Positions 52,423 to 63,651 are shown, counted from the stretch's first letter. The stretch: DNA of 64,000 nt from Pseudomonas sp. GOM6 (GCF_029537485.1 NZ_JARPUS010000001.1:248001-312000), one strand, 5' to 3'. Numbers and translations are program-made. The notes: generated by a model from the sequence alone, not told the origin.

Positions 52423-52461
52423 CGGGCCCTTTTTGCCAACGTCTGGCTGGGGCCGGGCCCG
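52423..52461 (+). promoter_or_regulatory. leader hairpin before gcvT
   Basis: CGGGCCC (52423-52429) pairs with GGGCCCG (52455-52461), with an inner GCCA/TGGC stem, ending two bases before the AAGGAG ribosome site. It lacks the conserved elements of a glycine riboswitch. Confidence 0.4.
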
Positions 52462-52476
52462 CACAAGGAGCTCTCC

Positions 52477-53559
52477 ATGGGACAGCGTACACCTCTGTAT
52501 GAACAGCATCTGGCGCTGGGCGCCAAGATGGTCGATTTCGGCGGCTGGGACATGCCGCTGCACTACGGCTCCCAGGTCGAGGAGCACCATCAGGTACGTC
52601 GCGATTGCGGCGTGTTCGATGTGTCCCACATGACCGTGGTCGACATCACCGGCGCCCAGGCCAAGGCCTGGCTGCAGCACCTGCTGGCCAACGATGTCGA
52701 GCGTCTGAAAACGCCGGGCAAGGCCCTCTACAGCGGCATGCTCAACGAGCGCGGCGGCGTGGTCGACGATCTCATCGTCTACCTCACCGACTGGGGCTAT
52801 CGCATGGTGGTCAACGCCGCCACCCGCGACAAGGACCTGGCCTGGATGCAGGCGCACACCGCCGGCTTCGACGTCACCCTGAGCGAGCGCCCCGAGCTGG
52901 CCATGCTGGCCATCCAGGGCCCGCATGCCCGCGCCAAGACCGCCGAGCTGGTGACCCCCGCGCGCGCTGCGCTGATCAACGAACTCAAGGTGTTCCAGGG
53001 CCTGCCGGAAGGCGACTGGTTCATCGCCCGTACCGGTTACACCGGCGAGGACGGTCTGGAGATCATGCTACCGGCCGCCGAAGCTCCCACCTTCCTCAGT
53101 GAACTGGTTGGCGCCGGCATTGCCCCGATCGGCCTGGGCGCGCGCGACACCCTGCGCCTGGAAGCCGGCATGAACCTGTATGGCCAGGACATGACCGACG
53201 ACGTCTCCCCGCTGGCCGCCAACATGGGCTGGACCATCGCCTGGGAGCCGGCCGAGCGTGACTTCATCGGCCGCAGCGCCCTGGAAAGCCAGCGTGCCGC
53301 CGGCGACCAGCCCAAGCTGGTCGGCCTGGTGCTGGAGGAGCGCGGCGTGCTGCGTGCCCACCAGGTGGTGCGCGTGGAAGGTGCGGGCGAAGGTGAAATC
53401 ACCAGCGGCAGCTTCTCGCCGACCCTGAACAAGTCCATCGCCCTGGCCCGCGTGCCGGCCGCCACCGGCGACCGCGCCGAGGTGGAGATCCGCGGCAAGT
53501 GGTACCCGGTACGCGTCGTGCAGGCGAACTTCGTCCGCAACGGCAAGGCCGTTATCTGA
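52477..53559 (+). CDS. gcvT: glycine cleavage system T protein (aminomethyltransferase)
   Basis: Transfers the methylene group from lipoyl-H protein to tetrahydrofolate, releasing ammonia. A 360-residue protein with the start [28 protein letters not shown] and the folate-site aspartate region in [10 protein letters not shown], plus [20 protein letters not shown]. An AAGGAG site precedes the ATG. First gene of the gcvT-gcvH-gcvP unit, with unusually long 86- and 102-base gaps that hold strong hairpins. Confidence 0.96.
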   Translation: MGQRTPLYEQHLALGAKMVDFGGWDMPLHYGSQVEEHHQVRRDCGVFDVSHMTVVDITGAQAKAWLQHLLANDVERLKTPGKALYSGMLNERGGVVDDLIVYLTDWGYRMVVNAATRDKDLAWMQAHTAGFDVTLSERPELAMLAIQGPHARAKTAELVTPARAALINELKVFQGLPEGDWFIARTGYTGEDGLEIMLPAAEAPTFLSELVGAGIAPIGLGARDTLRLEAGMNLYGQDMTDDVSPLAANMGWTIAWEPAERDFIGRSALESQRAAGDQPKLVGLVLEERGVLRAHQVVRVEGAGEGEITSGSFSPTLNKSIALARVPAATGDRAEVEIRGKWYPVRVVQANFVRNGKAVI

Positions 53560-53565
53560 TTTGTC

Positions 53566-53590
53566 GGGGCGAGGCGCCAGCGCCCGCCCC
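53566..53590 (+). other. intercistronic hairpin between gcvT and gcvH
   Basis: GGGGCG-A-GGCGC pairs with GCGCC-CGCCCC across a two-base loop with one bulged A. No T-run follows immediately, although TTTT occurs 10 bases later. It probably stabilises or partly attenuates the transcript. Confidence 0.6.
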
Positions 53591-53645
53591 ACCTGCTAAA
53601 TTTTCCGGGCGGCCGATCCGCCCCATCGATTCCGAGGAAGACACC

Positions 53646-54035
53646 ATGAGCAATATCCCCGCCGATCTGCGTTACGTCGACAGCCACGAGTGGATCCGCC
53701 TGGAGGCCGACGGTTCGGTCACCATCGGCATTACCGACCACGCTCAGGAAGCCCTGGGTGACGTGGTCTACGTCGAGCTGCCGGAAGTCGGCAAGCAGCT
53801 GGCCACCGGTCAGGAAGCCGGCGTGGTGGAGTCGGTGAAGGCCGCTTCCGACATCTACGCGCCTATCGCCGGTGAAGTGCTGGCCGTCAACGAAGCCCTG
53901 GCCGACGCTCCCGAGCAGGTCAACGGCGAGCCCTACGCCGCCTGGTTCTTCAAACTGCAGCCGAGCAACCCGGCCGAGCTGGAAGGCCTGCTCGACGCCG
54001 CCGGCTACCAGGCCGTCTGCTCCGCCGATGCCTAA
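53646..54035 (+). CDS. gcvH: glycine cleavage system H protein
   Basis: Lipoyl carrier of the glycine cleavage complex, 129 residues from the ATG at 53646. The lipoylated lysine is K65 in [14 protein letters not shown]. Start [20 protein letters not shown] and end [22 protein letters not shown] are typical. GAGGAAG lies upstream. It follows gcvT by 86 bases and precedes gcvP by 102. Confidence 0.97.
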   Translation: MSNIPADLRYVDSHEWIRLEADGSVTIGITDHAQEALGDVVYVELPEVGKQLATGQEAGVVESVKAASDIYAPIAGEVLAVNEALADAPEQVNGEPYAAWFFKLQPSNPAELEGLLDAAGYQAVCSADA

Positions 54036-54042
54036 GGTGCAG

Positions 54043-54114
54043 GGCCGCGTCTAGCACGCGGCCTGTCGCCCGCAATCACGAATTTCGCTTGCGAGCCTCG
54101 ATCCGTCGAGGCTC
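54043..54114 (+). other. two hairpins between gcvH and gcvP
   Basis: The first has perfect 8-base arms GGCCGCGT (54043-54050) and ACGCGGCC (54056-54063). The second has perfect 9-base arms GAGCCTCGA (54093-54101) and TCGAGGCTC (54106-54114) with a TCCG loop, followed by TGTCATTTT, close to an intrinsic terminator. Together they may lower gcvP relative to gcvH. Confidence 0.65.
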
Positions 54115-54137
54115 TGTCATTTTCCGAGAGCCTCACC

Positions 54138-57014
<2,877 letters not shown>

Positions 57015-57031
57015 GTCCTGCAGCCGCCATG

Positions 57032-57060
57032 AAAAAGCCGCCTTCGGGCGGCTTTTTCTT
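57032..57060 (+). terminator. intrinsic terminator after gcvP
   Basis: AAAAAGCCGCC, TTCG tetraloop, GGCGGCTTTTT, 17 bases after the stop. Confidence 0.95.
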
Positions 57061-57087
57061 TGGGCTGCGTGGCATGCGGGGGTTGGG

Positions 57088-57180
57088 GTAGGTTGGGTTG
57101 AGTTGCTGAGCAACGAAGCCCAACAGCTACGGTGGCCAATAGTTCGCACGTTGGGCTTCGCAGGGCTCAACCCAACCTAC
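57088..57180. repeat. paired inverted REP element (REPIN-like)
   Basis: GTAGGTTGGGTTGAG (57088-57102) and its perfect inverse CTCAACCCAACCTAC (57166-57180) flank a second inverted pair CGAAGCCCAAC / GTTGGGCTTCG. The 93-base unit is therefore a nested palindrome, with the same words as the element at 5762. Confidence 0.8.
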
Positions 57181-57233
57181 TTCTGGCAAATGTGCTCATC
57201 TGGCGAGTTGTAGAAGGCGCAAGGCCGGCTTTT

Positions 57234-57297
57234 GTGGGAGCGACTTCAGTCACGATGATGCCAGTGCAAGAGCATCGCGGCTAAAGCCGCTCCCACC
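57234..57297. repeat. second REP pair, GTGGGAGCGGCT type
   Basis: Left copy starts GTGGGAGCGACTTCAGTC at 57234 and right copy ends with the inverse AAAGCCGCTCCCAC at 57297. The right copy fits the widespread Pseudomonas REP word GTGGGAGCGGCTTTAGCC; the left one has several changes. The bases from about 57300 to 57507 hold no gene or motif that I recognise. Confidence 0.8.
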
Positions 57298-57507
57298 AGT
57301 GTCCGGGCATGGCTCTGTGGGCTCTAGCCGCGACCGGTAGGGCCCTGATCTAGACAGTTCTCCCACACCGGGTGGGTTGAGCGCGGCGATGCCTAACAGC
57401 TCCCCCTTCACGGTACTTCCACTCGGCCTTCTGGCGGGACTCGGGGAAAGTCCGTTGGCGCTTCTACGCCAGCCTACATGGCATAGGTATCCGCCGCCGC
57501 GCTTCGC

Positions 57508-57816
57508 TCAGGGCGTGTCGCTGAGCAGAATCGCCTGGGCCAGTTGCGCATCACTGGCTCGCAGCTGCGGGTTTTCGGTACGCAGCTGCTGCAGGGCTGC
57601 CTCCAGGTGCGCGCCGCGGATGGCGCCGTCGCTGGCGATGAAGGCGCTGGCATCTTCCCGGGCCGGCTGCAGCAGCTTGTGATCCTTGAAGGTGGAGTAG
57701 GTCGAGGCCGTGGTCGCGCCCGAGGAGAGGATCTGGCGCAGGGTGTCGTCGGCGCTGGCGGGCAGGCTGGCCAGACCGAGCAGGGCAAGGCTGGTGATGG
57801 TCAGTAGGCGGGGCAT
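57508..57816 (-). CDS. exported DUF2388 family protein
   Basis: A 102-residue periplasmic protein. Residues 1-22 (MPRLLTITSLALLGLASLPASA) are a signal peptide, and the mature part TLRQILSSGATTASTYSTF ... AREDASAFIASDGAIRGAHLEAALQQLR ... SDAQLAQAIL matches the DUF2388 (TIGR02448) group, which occurs in several copies in Pseudomonas genomes and has no known role. AGGAGG lies eight bases before the ATG at 57816. It is divergent from potE (187-base gap) and is followed by the REP region. Confidence 0.88.
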   Translation of the reverse strand: MPRLLTITSLALLGLASLPASADDTLRQILSSGATTASTYSTFKDHKLLQPAREDASAFIASDGAIRGAHLEAALQQLRTENPQLRASDAQLAQAILLSDTP

Positions 57817-58003
57817 GGCGAGAACCTCCTGGGCAATGGGTGTGTTGCTTGGAGGTGCGGCGCTCGTACAGGGTTCCAGCGGGATGCGCCACAGCGCAGC
57901 CAGGCACGCTCCGACTATTGGCAGAAGCGCTGCTAGGCTGATGAACTGAACCCCGCGCAAGGGGCCAAGGCCGCGCGGTTGACCGTCACAGGAGGGGCCT
58001 TCG

Positions 58004-59347
58004 ATGGCTGGATCGGGCAAGAAGATGAGCCTGGTTGGGCTCACCACGCTGGTGGCGGTGAACATGATGGGTTCCGGCATCATCATGCTGCCGTCGAGCA
58101 TGGCGCAGCTGGGGGCGGTGTCGCTGCTGTCGTGGCTGATCACCGCCGTGGGCTCCATGGCCATCGCCTATTGCTTCGCCCAGTGCGGCATCTACTGCCC
58201 GCGCTCTGGCGGCATGTCGGCCTACAGCGAGGAGGCGCACGGCAAGTCGGCGTTCTTCCTCTGTTCGTTCCTCTACTTCCTGTCGCTGGCGATCGGCAAC
58301 GTGGCCATCGGCATCTCCGCAGTGGGGTATCTCACGCCCTTTTTTCCCTGGCTGGGCAGCGGCGCGATCCCGCTGTTCGTCGGTACGCTGGGGCTGATCT
58401 GGCTGACCACGGTGGCCAATTTCGGTGGCCCGCGCATCACCGGCAAGATCGGTGCGATCACGGTCTGGGGGGTGATCATCCCGGTGGCCGGGCTCAGTGT
58501 GATCGGCTGGTTCTGGTTCGAGCCGGATATCTTCATCGCGGCCTGGAACCCGCACGACCTGGCGATCAGCAGCGCCATCGAGCAGAGTATTCCGCTGACC
58601 CTGTGGGCCTTCCTCGGCATGGAATCGGCGGCGCAGAATTTCGATGCCGTCGAGGAGCCCAAGCGCAACGTACCGCTGGCCTGCCTGTTCGGCACCCTGG
58701 GCGCTGCGGTGGTCTACGTGCTGTCGACCACGGTGATCCAGGGCATCGTGCCCAACGCCGAGCTAGCCAATTCGACGGCGCCGTTCGCCTTCGTCTACGC
58801 GCAGATGTTCAACCCGTTGGTGGGGCAGGTGATCATGGTGTTGGCGGTAATGGCCTGCGTCGGTTCACTGCTGGGCTGGCAATTTACCCTGGCGCAGACG
58901 GCCAAGAGCGCCGCCGACCAGGGCATGTTCCCAAGGCTCTTTTCCCGTATGACCGCGCGCAACGCCCCGGTGATCGGCCTGGTGGTGTGTGCCGCACTGC
59001 AGACGCTGATGGCCTTATCGACCATTTCGCCGAATGCCAGCGAGCAGTTTGGCAAGCTGGTCAACCTGGCGGCGGTGACCAACCTGATTCCCTACGTGAC
59101 GGCCCTCACCGGGCTGCTGGTGATCATGTACAAGGCCAGGGTCGATGCACGCATCTTCGCCCGCAATGGCGTGCTGCTGCTGATTGCCATGCTCTACTCC
59201 TACTACGCCCTGTACGCTTCCGGCAAGGATGCGGTGTTCGGCGGCCTGTTGGTGATGGCCTTCGGTTACCTGCTGTACGGCTCCATCGCCAAGAACTTCG
59301 TCGAGCGATCCCGCGTACAGCCGGACGATGCGAGGGGCTGGCTATGA
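58004..59347 (+). CDS. potE: PotE-like putrescine-ornithine antiporter (APC family)
   Basis: A 447-residue membrane transporter with twelve helices. It matches E. coli PotE closely from memory: VNMMGSGIIMLPSSMAQLG at the start, VANFGGPRITGKIGAITVWGVIIPV, LWAFLGMESAAQNFDAVEEPKRNVPLA, and GIVPNAELANSTAPFAFVYAQMFNP. PotE exchanges putrescine for ornithine or imports it with protons. No ornithine decarboxylase (speF) gene lies beside it, unlike in E. coli. Its stop overlaps the start of a periplasmic binding protein gene in ATGA, an unusual partner for a secondary transporter. Confidence 0.9.
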   Translation: MAGSGKKMSLVGLTTLVAVNMMGSGIIMLPSSMAQLGAVSLLSWLITAVGSMAIAYCFAQCGIYCPRSGGMSAYSEEAHGKSAFFLCSFLYFLSLAIGNVAIGISAVGYLTPFFPWLGSGAIPLFVGTLGLIWLTTVANFGGPRITGKIGAITVWGVIIPVAGLSVIGWFWFEPDIFIAAWNPHDLAISSAIEQSIPLTLWAFLGMESAAQNFDAVEEPKRNVPLACLFGTLGAAVVYVLSTTVIQGIVPNAELANSTAPFAFVYAQMFNPLVGQVIMVLAVMACVGSLLGWQFTLAQTAKSAADQGMFPRLFSRMTARNAPVIGLVVCAALQTLMALSTISPNASEQFGKLVNLAAVTNLIPYVTALTGLLVIMYKARVDARIFARNGVLLLIAMLYSYYALYASGKDAVFGGLLVMAFGYLLYGSIAKNFVERSRVQPDDARGWL

Positions 59348-60243
59348 AACTGAGAGCACTCCTGGGCCTGGTGCTGGCCCTGTCGCTGCCGAACGGAGCG
59401 GGCGCCGATACGCTGGAGCGGATACGCAGCAGCGCCACGCTCAACCTGGGCTATCAGACGAACACGGCGCCGTTTAGCAGCCAGCAGGGCGAGCGGGTCG
59501 ATGGCTACAGCATCGAGCTGTGCCGTCTGCTGGCTGGCCAGCTCAAGAATGCCCTGGAACTGGACGACCTGCAGTTGCACTTCCACGCGCTGGCCCATGA
59601 CCAGTGGCCGGCCGCGCTGAAGGCTGGCCAGATCGATCTGTTCTGCACGCCGGCAGCGGCCACTGGCACGCTGCGCCAGGCGGTGAGTTTCTCCGTGCCG
59701 GTCTATACCGGCGGGCTGGGTGTATTGGTGTCGCGGGATGCGCCGTCTTCGCTGCTCAGCGTGCTCAATGGCCAGGCGGCCCACAGCGGCCCGACCTGGC
59801 GGGCTACCATCAACCACGGCCTGAGCCGACAACGTTTCGCGGTGGTCGAGGGTGGCGTCAGCGAGGCCTGGGTCCGTGAACAGTTGAGCCGACTCGGGGT
59901 GATCGCCAGCGTTCTGACTGTGCCGACCTACACCGAGGGCGTGCAGTGGGTCCTGGAGGGCAAGGCCGACGCCTTCTTTAGCGAGCGTATGCTGCTCAAG
60001 CAGTACCTGAGCCAGTTGGCCGGCGGTGAGCGCTTGCAGGTGCTCGACCGGGTCTTCGAGTTCGTGCCGGTCAGCCTGGCCATGGCCCGTGGCGACGAAG
60101 ACCTGCGCCTGCAAGTGGATAGGGCCCTGAGCGAGCTGTATCGCTCCGGTGCATTGCTGCAGGCTTACCGGCGCTACCTCGGTGAGCCGGGTGAAACGGA
60201 ACGCCTGCTGTTCAAGGTCTATGCCCTGCCGCGCGACCGCTAG
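59344..60243 (+). CDS. periplasmic solute-binding protein family 3, coupled to PotE
   Basis: A 299-residue exported protein. Signal segment MKLRALLGLVLALSLPNGAGA, then the family 3 binding-protein pattern LERIRSSATLNLGYQTNTAPFSS, VDGYSIELCRLLAGQL, and the AGQIDLFCTPAAATGTLRQAVSFSVPV acidic-ligand region; two cysteines (in ELCRLL and DLFCTP). It is the size of an amino-acid ABC importer binding protein, but the upstream gene is an antiporter and no ABC genes are present. ATGA overlap implies coordinated production with potE. The ligand is likely an amino acid or polyamine, by inference. Confidence 0.88.
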   Translation: MKLRALLGLVLALSLPNGAGADTLERIRSSATLNLGYQTNTAPFSSQQGERVDGYSIELCRLLAGQLKNALELDDLQLHFHALAHDQWPAALKAGQIDLFCTPAAATGTLRQAVSFSVPVYTGGLGVLVSRDAPSSLLSVLNGQAAHSGPTWRATINHGLSRQRFAVVEGGVSEAWVREQLSRLGVIASVLTVPTYTEGVQWVLEGKADAFFSERMLLKQYLSQLAGGERLQVLDRVFEFVPVSLAMARGDEDLRLQVDRALSELYRSGALLQAYRRYLGEPGETERLLFKVYALPRDR

Positions 60244-60855
60244 ACCTGCGGCCGGTAGCGTATCTGTCGGCCAGTGGCAGTGTGTAGCAGGCCGCCTTGG
60301 CGCTGATTGATGGGCGGCTGCGCGTGACGGGCGAATGCCCCGGTGCTGTCCCGGCGCAGCGTAGCGTGTTGCGCGCCGTGCTTGATGATCTCCCCGGGCT
60401 GTTGCGCCGGCGCCTAGCCATGGTTGACCTGGCCAAGGGTGCTGGAGCATTGCCCATGGTTTTTTGTGCGCCCAGGCCCGGCTGTATCGGGTGGATGTTT
60501 CTGCAGTTGGCCCTGCGCTGACGCCGTGCGCGTCGACGCACCGTCCATCGGCCACGGCATCGCCGAGTGCCCGCGGGCGAGCAACGATCATCCTGCCTTA
60601 TCACCTAGTCCCACAGCCGCTGTCTGTGGGGGCTGGGGGGATTGAGCGGTGGGAGCCAGATGGTTTTTTTATTCCAATATCGCTTTTCAATTAATTTATT
60701 CAGACGAATTGGGTATTTCTGATTCCTGGCTATTTCGACGACTTCTCTTATACCTAACTGGGTGGCCGGAATGGACGCAGCGCTCAAGTTGTCCGGCTGC
60801 GGCTTTTTGCGCGCCTTGGCACGCGACCAGTTGGACGTCAGATAGGAAGTCACTC
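60244..60855. other. 612-base gap before sdsA: no recognised gene; AT-rich right part
   Basis: The left 400 bases are GC-rich and contain a 74-codon open frame (60297-60521, plus strand) with no ribosome site and no family match, which I do not call. From about 60655 to 60770 the sequence becomes distinctly AT-rich (for example TTTTCAATTAATTTATT), unlike the surroundings. A weak dyad TCAGA (60700-60704) / TCTGA (60718-60722) lies in it. This is probably the sdsA control region. No sdsB-like LysR gene is present in the window. Confidence 0.6.
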
Positions 60856-62835
60856 ATGCTCACTGCATTAAAGAAATTCACCACTTTTGCTTTGCTTGGA
60901 ACCCTGATTTCCAACAGTGCAATGGCTCTCGCCGAGCCGGTTCCCCCCAAACCAGCCACCGAGGCCACCAAGGCGGCCAATGCGGCCGTACTCAAGGAAT
61001 TACCCTTTAGTGATAAATCCGATTTCGAGGATGCTCAGCGTGGCTTTATCGCCAAGCCAGACACCCTGACCATTACGAGTGCCGCAGGTACCCCGGTGTG
61101 GGATCTGGAGAGCTACAAGCAATACATCAGTCTGGACAAGGAATCTCCGGACACCATCAACCCCAGCCTGTACCGCAACGCGCAACTGAGCATGCAGTAC
61201 GGCCTGTTCAAGGTCACCGATCGTATCTACCAGGTTCGTGGCTACGACCTCTCCAACATCACCTTCGTCCAGGGCGATACCGGCTGGATCGTTTTCGATC
61301 CGTTGATCTCGACCGAAACCGCCAAGGCCGCCTACGACCTGGTTACCGCCAACCTCGGCGAGCGTCCGGTTGTGGCGCTGGTCTACAGCCACTCGCATAT
61401 CGACCATTACGGCGGCGGGCGCGGCCTGGGCAGCGATGAGGATTTTGCCTCCGGCAAGATCAAGGTGTTCGCCCCTGAAGGCTTCAGCGAGCACGCCATC
61501 AGCGAGAACGTGATCGCCGGTAACGCCATGAGTCGCCGCGCCATCTTCATGTATGGTGCGATGCTGCCACGCAATGCGCAGGGCGGAGTCAACGGTGGCC
61601 TCGGTCAGACCACCTCCACCGGCACCACTACCCTGGTATTGCCGAGCGACTTCATCACCAAGACCGGTGAAGTCGTGACGGTGGACGGTGTCGAGATGGA
61701 GTTCCAGATGACGCCGGGCACCGAGGCCCCGGCCGAAATGAATACCTACTTCCCGCAGTTCAAGGCCATGTGGATGGCTGAGAACACCACCAACACCATG
61801 CACAACATCCTGACCCTGCGCGGTGCACAGGTGCGCGATGCGTTGAAGTGGTCGAGCTTCCTCAACGAAACCATCGACCGTTACGGCGACAAGGTTGAGG
61901 TCAAGTTCCAGAGTCACCACTGGCCGCAGTGGGGCCAGGCCAAGATCAACGACTACTGGAAGAAACAGCGCGACATGTACAAGTACACCCACGACCAGTC
62001 AGTGAACCTGATGAACAAGGGGTACAACGGCGAAGAAATCTCGGAGATGATCAAGTTGCCGCCCGAACTGGACCAGTTCTGGCCCAACCGTGGCTACTAC
62101 GGCACCCTGCGCCACAACTCTCGTGCGGTCTACCAGCGCTACATGGGTTGGTACAACGGCAACCCCTCCGACCTCAACAACCTGCCACCGGAAGACGCGG
62201 CGAAGAAATATGTCGCTTACATGGGTGGTGAAGAGGCCGTGCTGAAGCTGGCCAAGGCCGACTTTGACAAGGGTGAGTACCGTTGGGTGGCCGAAGTACT
62301 CAAGCACGTGGTCTTCGCCAATCCGGAAAGCTCCGTTGGCAAGGATCTCCTGGCGGATACCTACGAGCAGCTGGGCTACCAGGCCGAGAGCGGTCCGTGG
62401 CGCGGTGTTTACCTGCAGGGCGCTTATGAGCTGCGCAATGGCGTGCCAAGTGCGGGTGGTATCAACACTGCAGGCCCGGACGTAATCAAGGCCATGCCAC
62501 CGGAAATGCTCTTCGACTACCTGTCCGTACGCCTCAACGGGCCGAAGGCGGCTGGCAAGAAGATCTTCCTCAACATCGACTTCACCGACCTGAAGAAAGA
62601 GTACGGCTTGTCTGTGGAGAACGCTGTGCTTAATTACGGCAAGCCGCTGGAGAAGCCGGACGTGACCCTGACCTTGTCCAAGGCCACGCTCGATGCCATT
62701 CAGCTGAAGCAAACCACCCTGGAAGACGCGATTACCAAGGGCAACCTCAAGGTCGATGGCAAACGTGAAGCGCTGACCGAGTTCCTGGGGCTGCTCGACA
62801 CCTTCCCGTTCTGGTTCAACATCGTTACGCCATGA
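60856..62835 (+). CDS. sdsA: SdsA-type alkylsulfatase (metallo-beta-lactamase fold)
   Basis: Secreted zinc enzyme that hydrolyses primary alkyl sulfates such as SDS; 659 residues, close to P. aeruginosa SdsA1 (658). A signal peptide fills residues 1-26 (ending ALA). The metallo-beta-lactamase domain has the zinc motif H179-S-H181-I-D183-H184 followed by YGGG, preceded by TGWIVFDPLISTETA. An alpha-helical dimerisation domain follows (DAAKKYVAYMGGEEAVLKLAK), then a C-terminal SCP2-like domain from about residue 530 (LSVRLNGPKAAGKKIFLNIDF). AGGAAG precedes the ATG. The stop overlaps the next start in ATGA. Confidence 0.95.
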   Translation: MLTALKKFTTFALLGTLISNSAMALAEPVPPKPATEATKAANAAVLKELPFSDKSDFEDAQRGFIAKPDTLTITSAAGTPVWDLESYKQYISLDKESPDTINPSLYRNAQLSMQYGLFKVTDRIYQVRGYDLSNITFVQGDTGWIVFDPLISTETAKAAYDLVTANLGERPVVALVYSHSHIDHYGGGRGLGSDEDFASGKIKVFAPEGFSEHAISENVIAGNAMSRRAIFMYGAMLPRNAQGGVNGGLGQTTSTGTTTLVLPSDFITKTGEVVTVDGVEMEFQMTPGTEAPAEMNTYFPQFKAMWMAENTTNTMHNILTLRGAQVRDALKWSSFLNETIDRYGDKVEVKFQSHHWPQWGQAKINDYWKKQRDMYKYTHDQSVNLMNKGYNGEEISEMIKLPPELDQFWPNRGYYGTLRHNSRAVYQRYMGWYNGNPSDLNNLPPEDAAKKYVAYMGGEEAVLKLAKADFDKGEYRWVAEVLKHVVFANPESSVGKDLLADTYEQLGYQAESGPWRGVYLQGAYELRNGVPSAGGINTAGPDVIKAMPPEMLFDYLSVRLNGPKAAGKKIFLNIDFTDLKKEYGLSVENAVLNYGKPLEKPDVTLTLSKATLDAIQLKQTTLEDAITKGNLKVDGKREALTEFLGLLDTFPFWFNIVTP

Positions 62836-63377
62836 AGCAGTCGTTGCTGAAGGCTGCTGGGCTTGCGCTGCTAGTCAGTAGCGCAAGTCCGATGGCTACC
62901 GCCTGTGGTTATGACAATCCGTTGGCTGATTTCGCGCCGGCTCACCCAGAATCCCTGGGTGTGGCGCTAGCGATCTACGATGCCTATGAAAGTAAACAGC
63001 TGCGCAGACCTGCTCCCCTGCCCGGTGGGTTTGGTATGCGCCGCGCACTTAACATCGTAGAGAAGCTGGAGGCCTCTCTTGCACCGGATACCGGTAGCGG
63101 AGGGTTTTATCTGCTGATGGTCGAGTCAGGGCTGTGGACTTCTTATCAAGCGGTCGACGGCACCTGGGTTGCGACGGCACATGTGGCCGAACCAGCAGTC
63201 GGTGAGCCAGTAGTGATTACTGGAGAAGGGGTGCTCATAGCGTTGCAGGGCGGCAAGCTCAACTTCAACCAGGCTATGGAGTCCGGCCTACTGAGGGTCG
63301 AAGCTTCAACCATGGAAAGCGCCGGCATCAAGCAATCATGGCAGCAGGCGGCGTTCTCGGTGGCGCAAGTCAATTGA
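62832..63377 (+). CDS. small exported, possibly lipid-anchored partner of SdsA
   Basis: A 181-residue protein I cannot assign to a named family. Residues 1-24 (MKQSLLKAAGLALLVSSASPMATA) form a signal peptide, and the only cysteine of the protein, C25, lies at its end, as in lipoproteins, although the box (MATAC) lacks the usual leucine at -3. The mature part begins CGYDNPLADFAPAHPESLGVALAIYDAYE. The later segment VLIALQGGKLNFNQAMESGLLRVEAS resembles the SCP2-type lipid-binding motif also found at the C-terminus of SdsA (TLEDAITKGNLKVDG). It is translationally coupled to sdsA and followed by a strong terminator. Confidence 0.82.
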   Translation: MKQSLLKAAGLALLVSSASPMATACGYDNPLADFAPAHPESLGVALAIYDAYESKQLRRPAPLPGGFGMRRALNIVEKLEASLAPDTGSGGFYLLMVESGLWTSYQAVDGTWVATAHVAEPAVGEPVVITGEGVLIALQGGKLNFNQAMESGLLRVEASTMESAGIKQSWQQAAFSVAQVN

Positions 63378-63431
63378 GTTAGGGCGCCACGTTCCTGTTG
63401 CCGAACTCCCCCTGACTAACCCCCGCCCAAG

Positions 63432-63479
63432 ACCCAGCCACGCATGAGTGATTGAACAATCATGCGTGGCTGGGTTTTG
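63432..63479 (+). terminator. long perfect stem-loop after the sdsA unit
   Basis: ACCCAGCCACGCATGA (63432-63447) and its exact 16-base inverse (63460-63475) flank a 12-base loop, followed by TTTT. The loop itself can form a smaller TGATT/AATCA pair. The remainder of the 325-base gap to 63702 has no gene that I can support. Confidence 0.85.
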
Positions 63480-63651
63480 GGGTGTCGGTTTTTCAGCGGC
63501 CTTGCAGTGGGGCGTCTTTGAAATTCCTCGGTCGAGGGCGGGAGGTGGCTGTATGCGCTCGCCATCACCGGCCTGCGCCCGTTGGCCAATTTGCTCCGTG
63601 ATGCCTGGGTAGGGGCGCTCGGCAGCGCACTGTGGTGCGGTATGCCGCCGG

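Noticed and set aside
52305-52476. Glycine riboswitch before gcvT
   Set aside because: The leader is too short for a tandem aptamer and lacks the conserved aptamer core; only palindromes and one hairpin are visible.
57979-60243. A 754-codon open frame across potE and the binding-protein gene
   Set aside because: It is in a different frame from potE for its first part and only becomes the binding protein at 59344; the early part is low-complexity and arises from high GC content.
60297-60521. A 74-codon frame between the binding protein and sdsA
   Set aside because: No ribosome site, no signal or domain and no similarity I recognise; it could be a gene remnant, but this cannot be shown.
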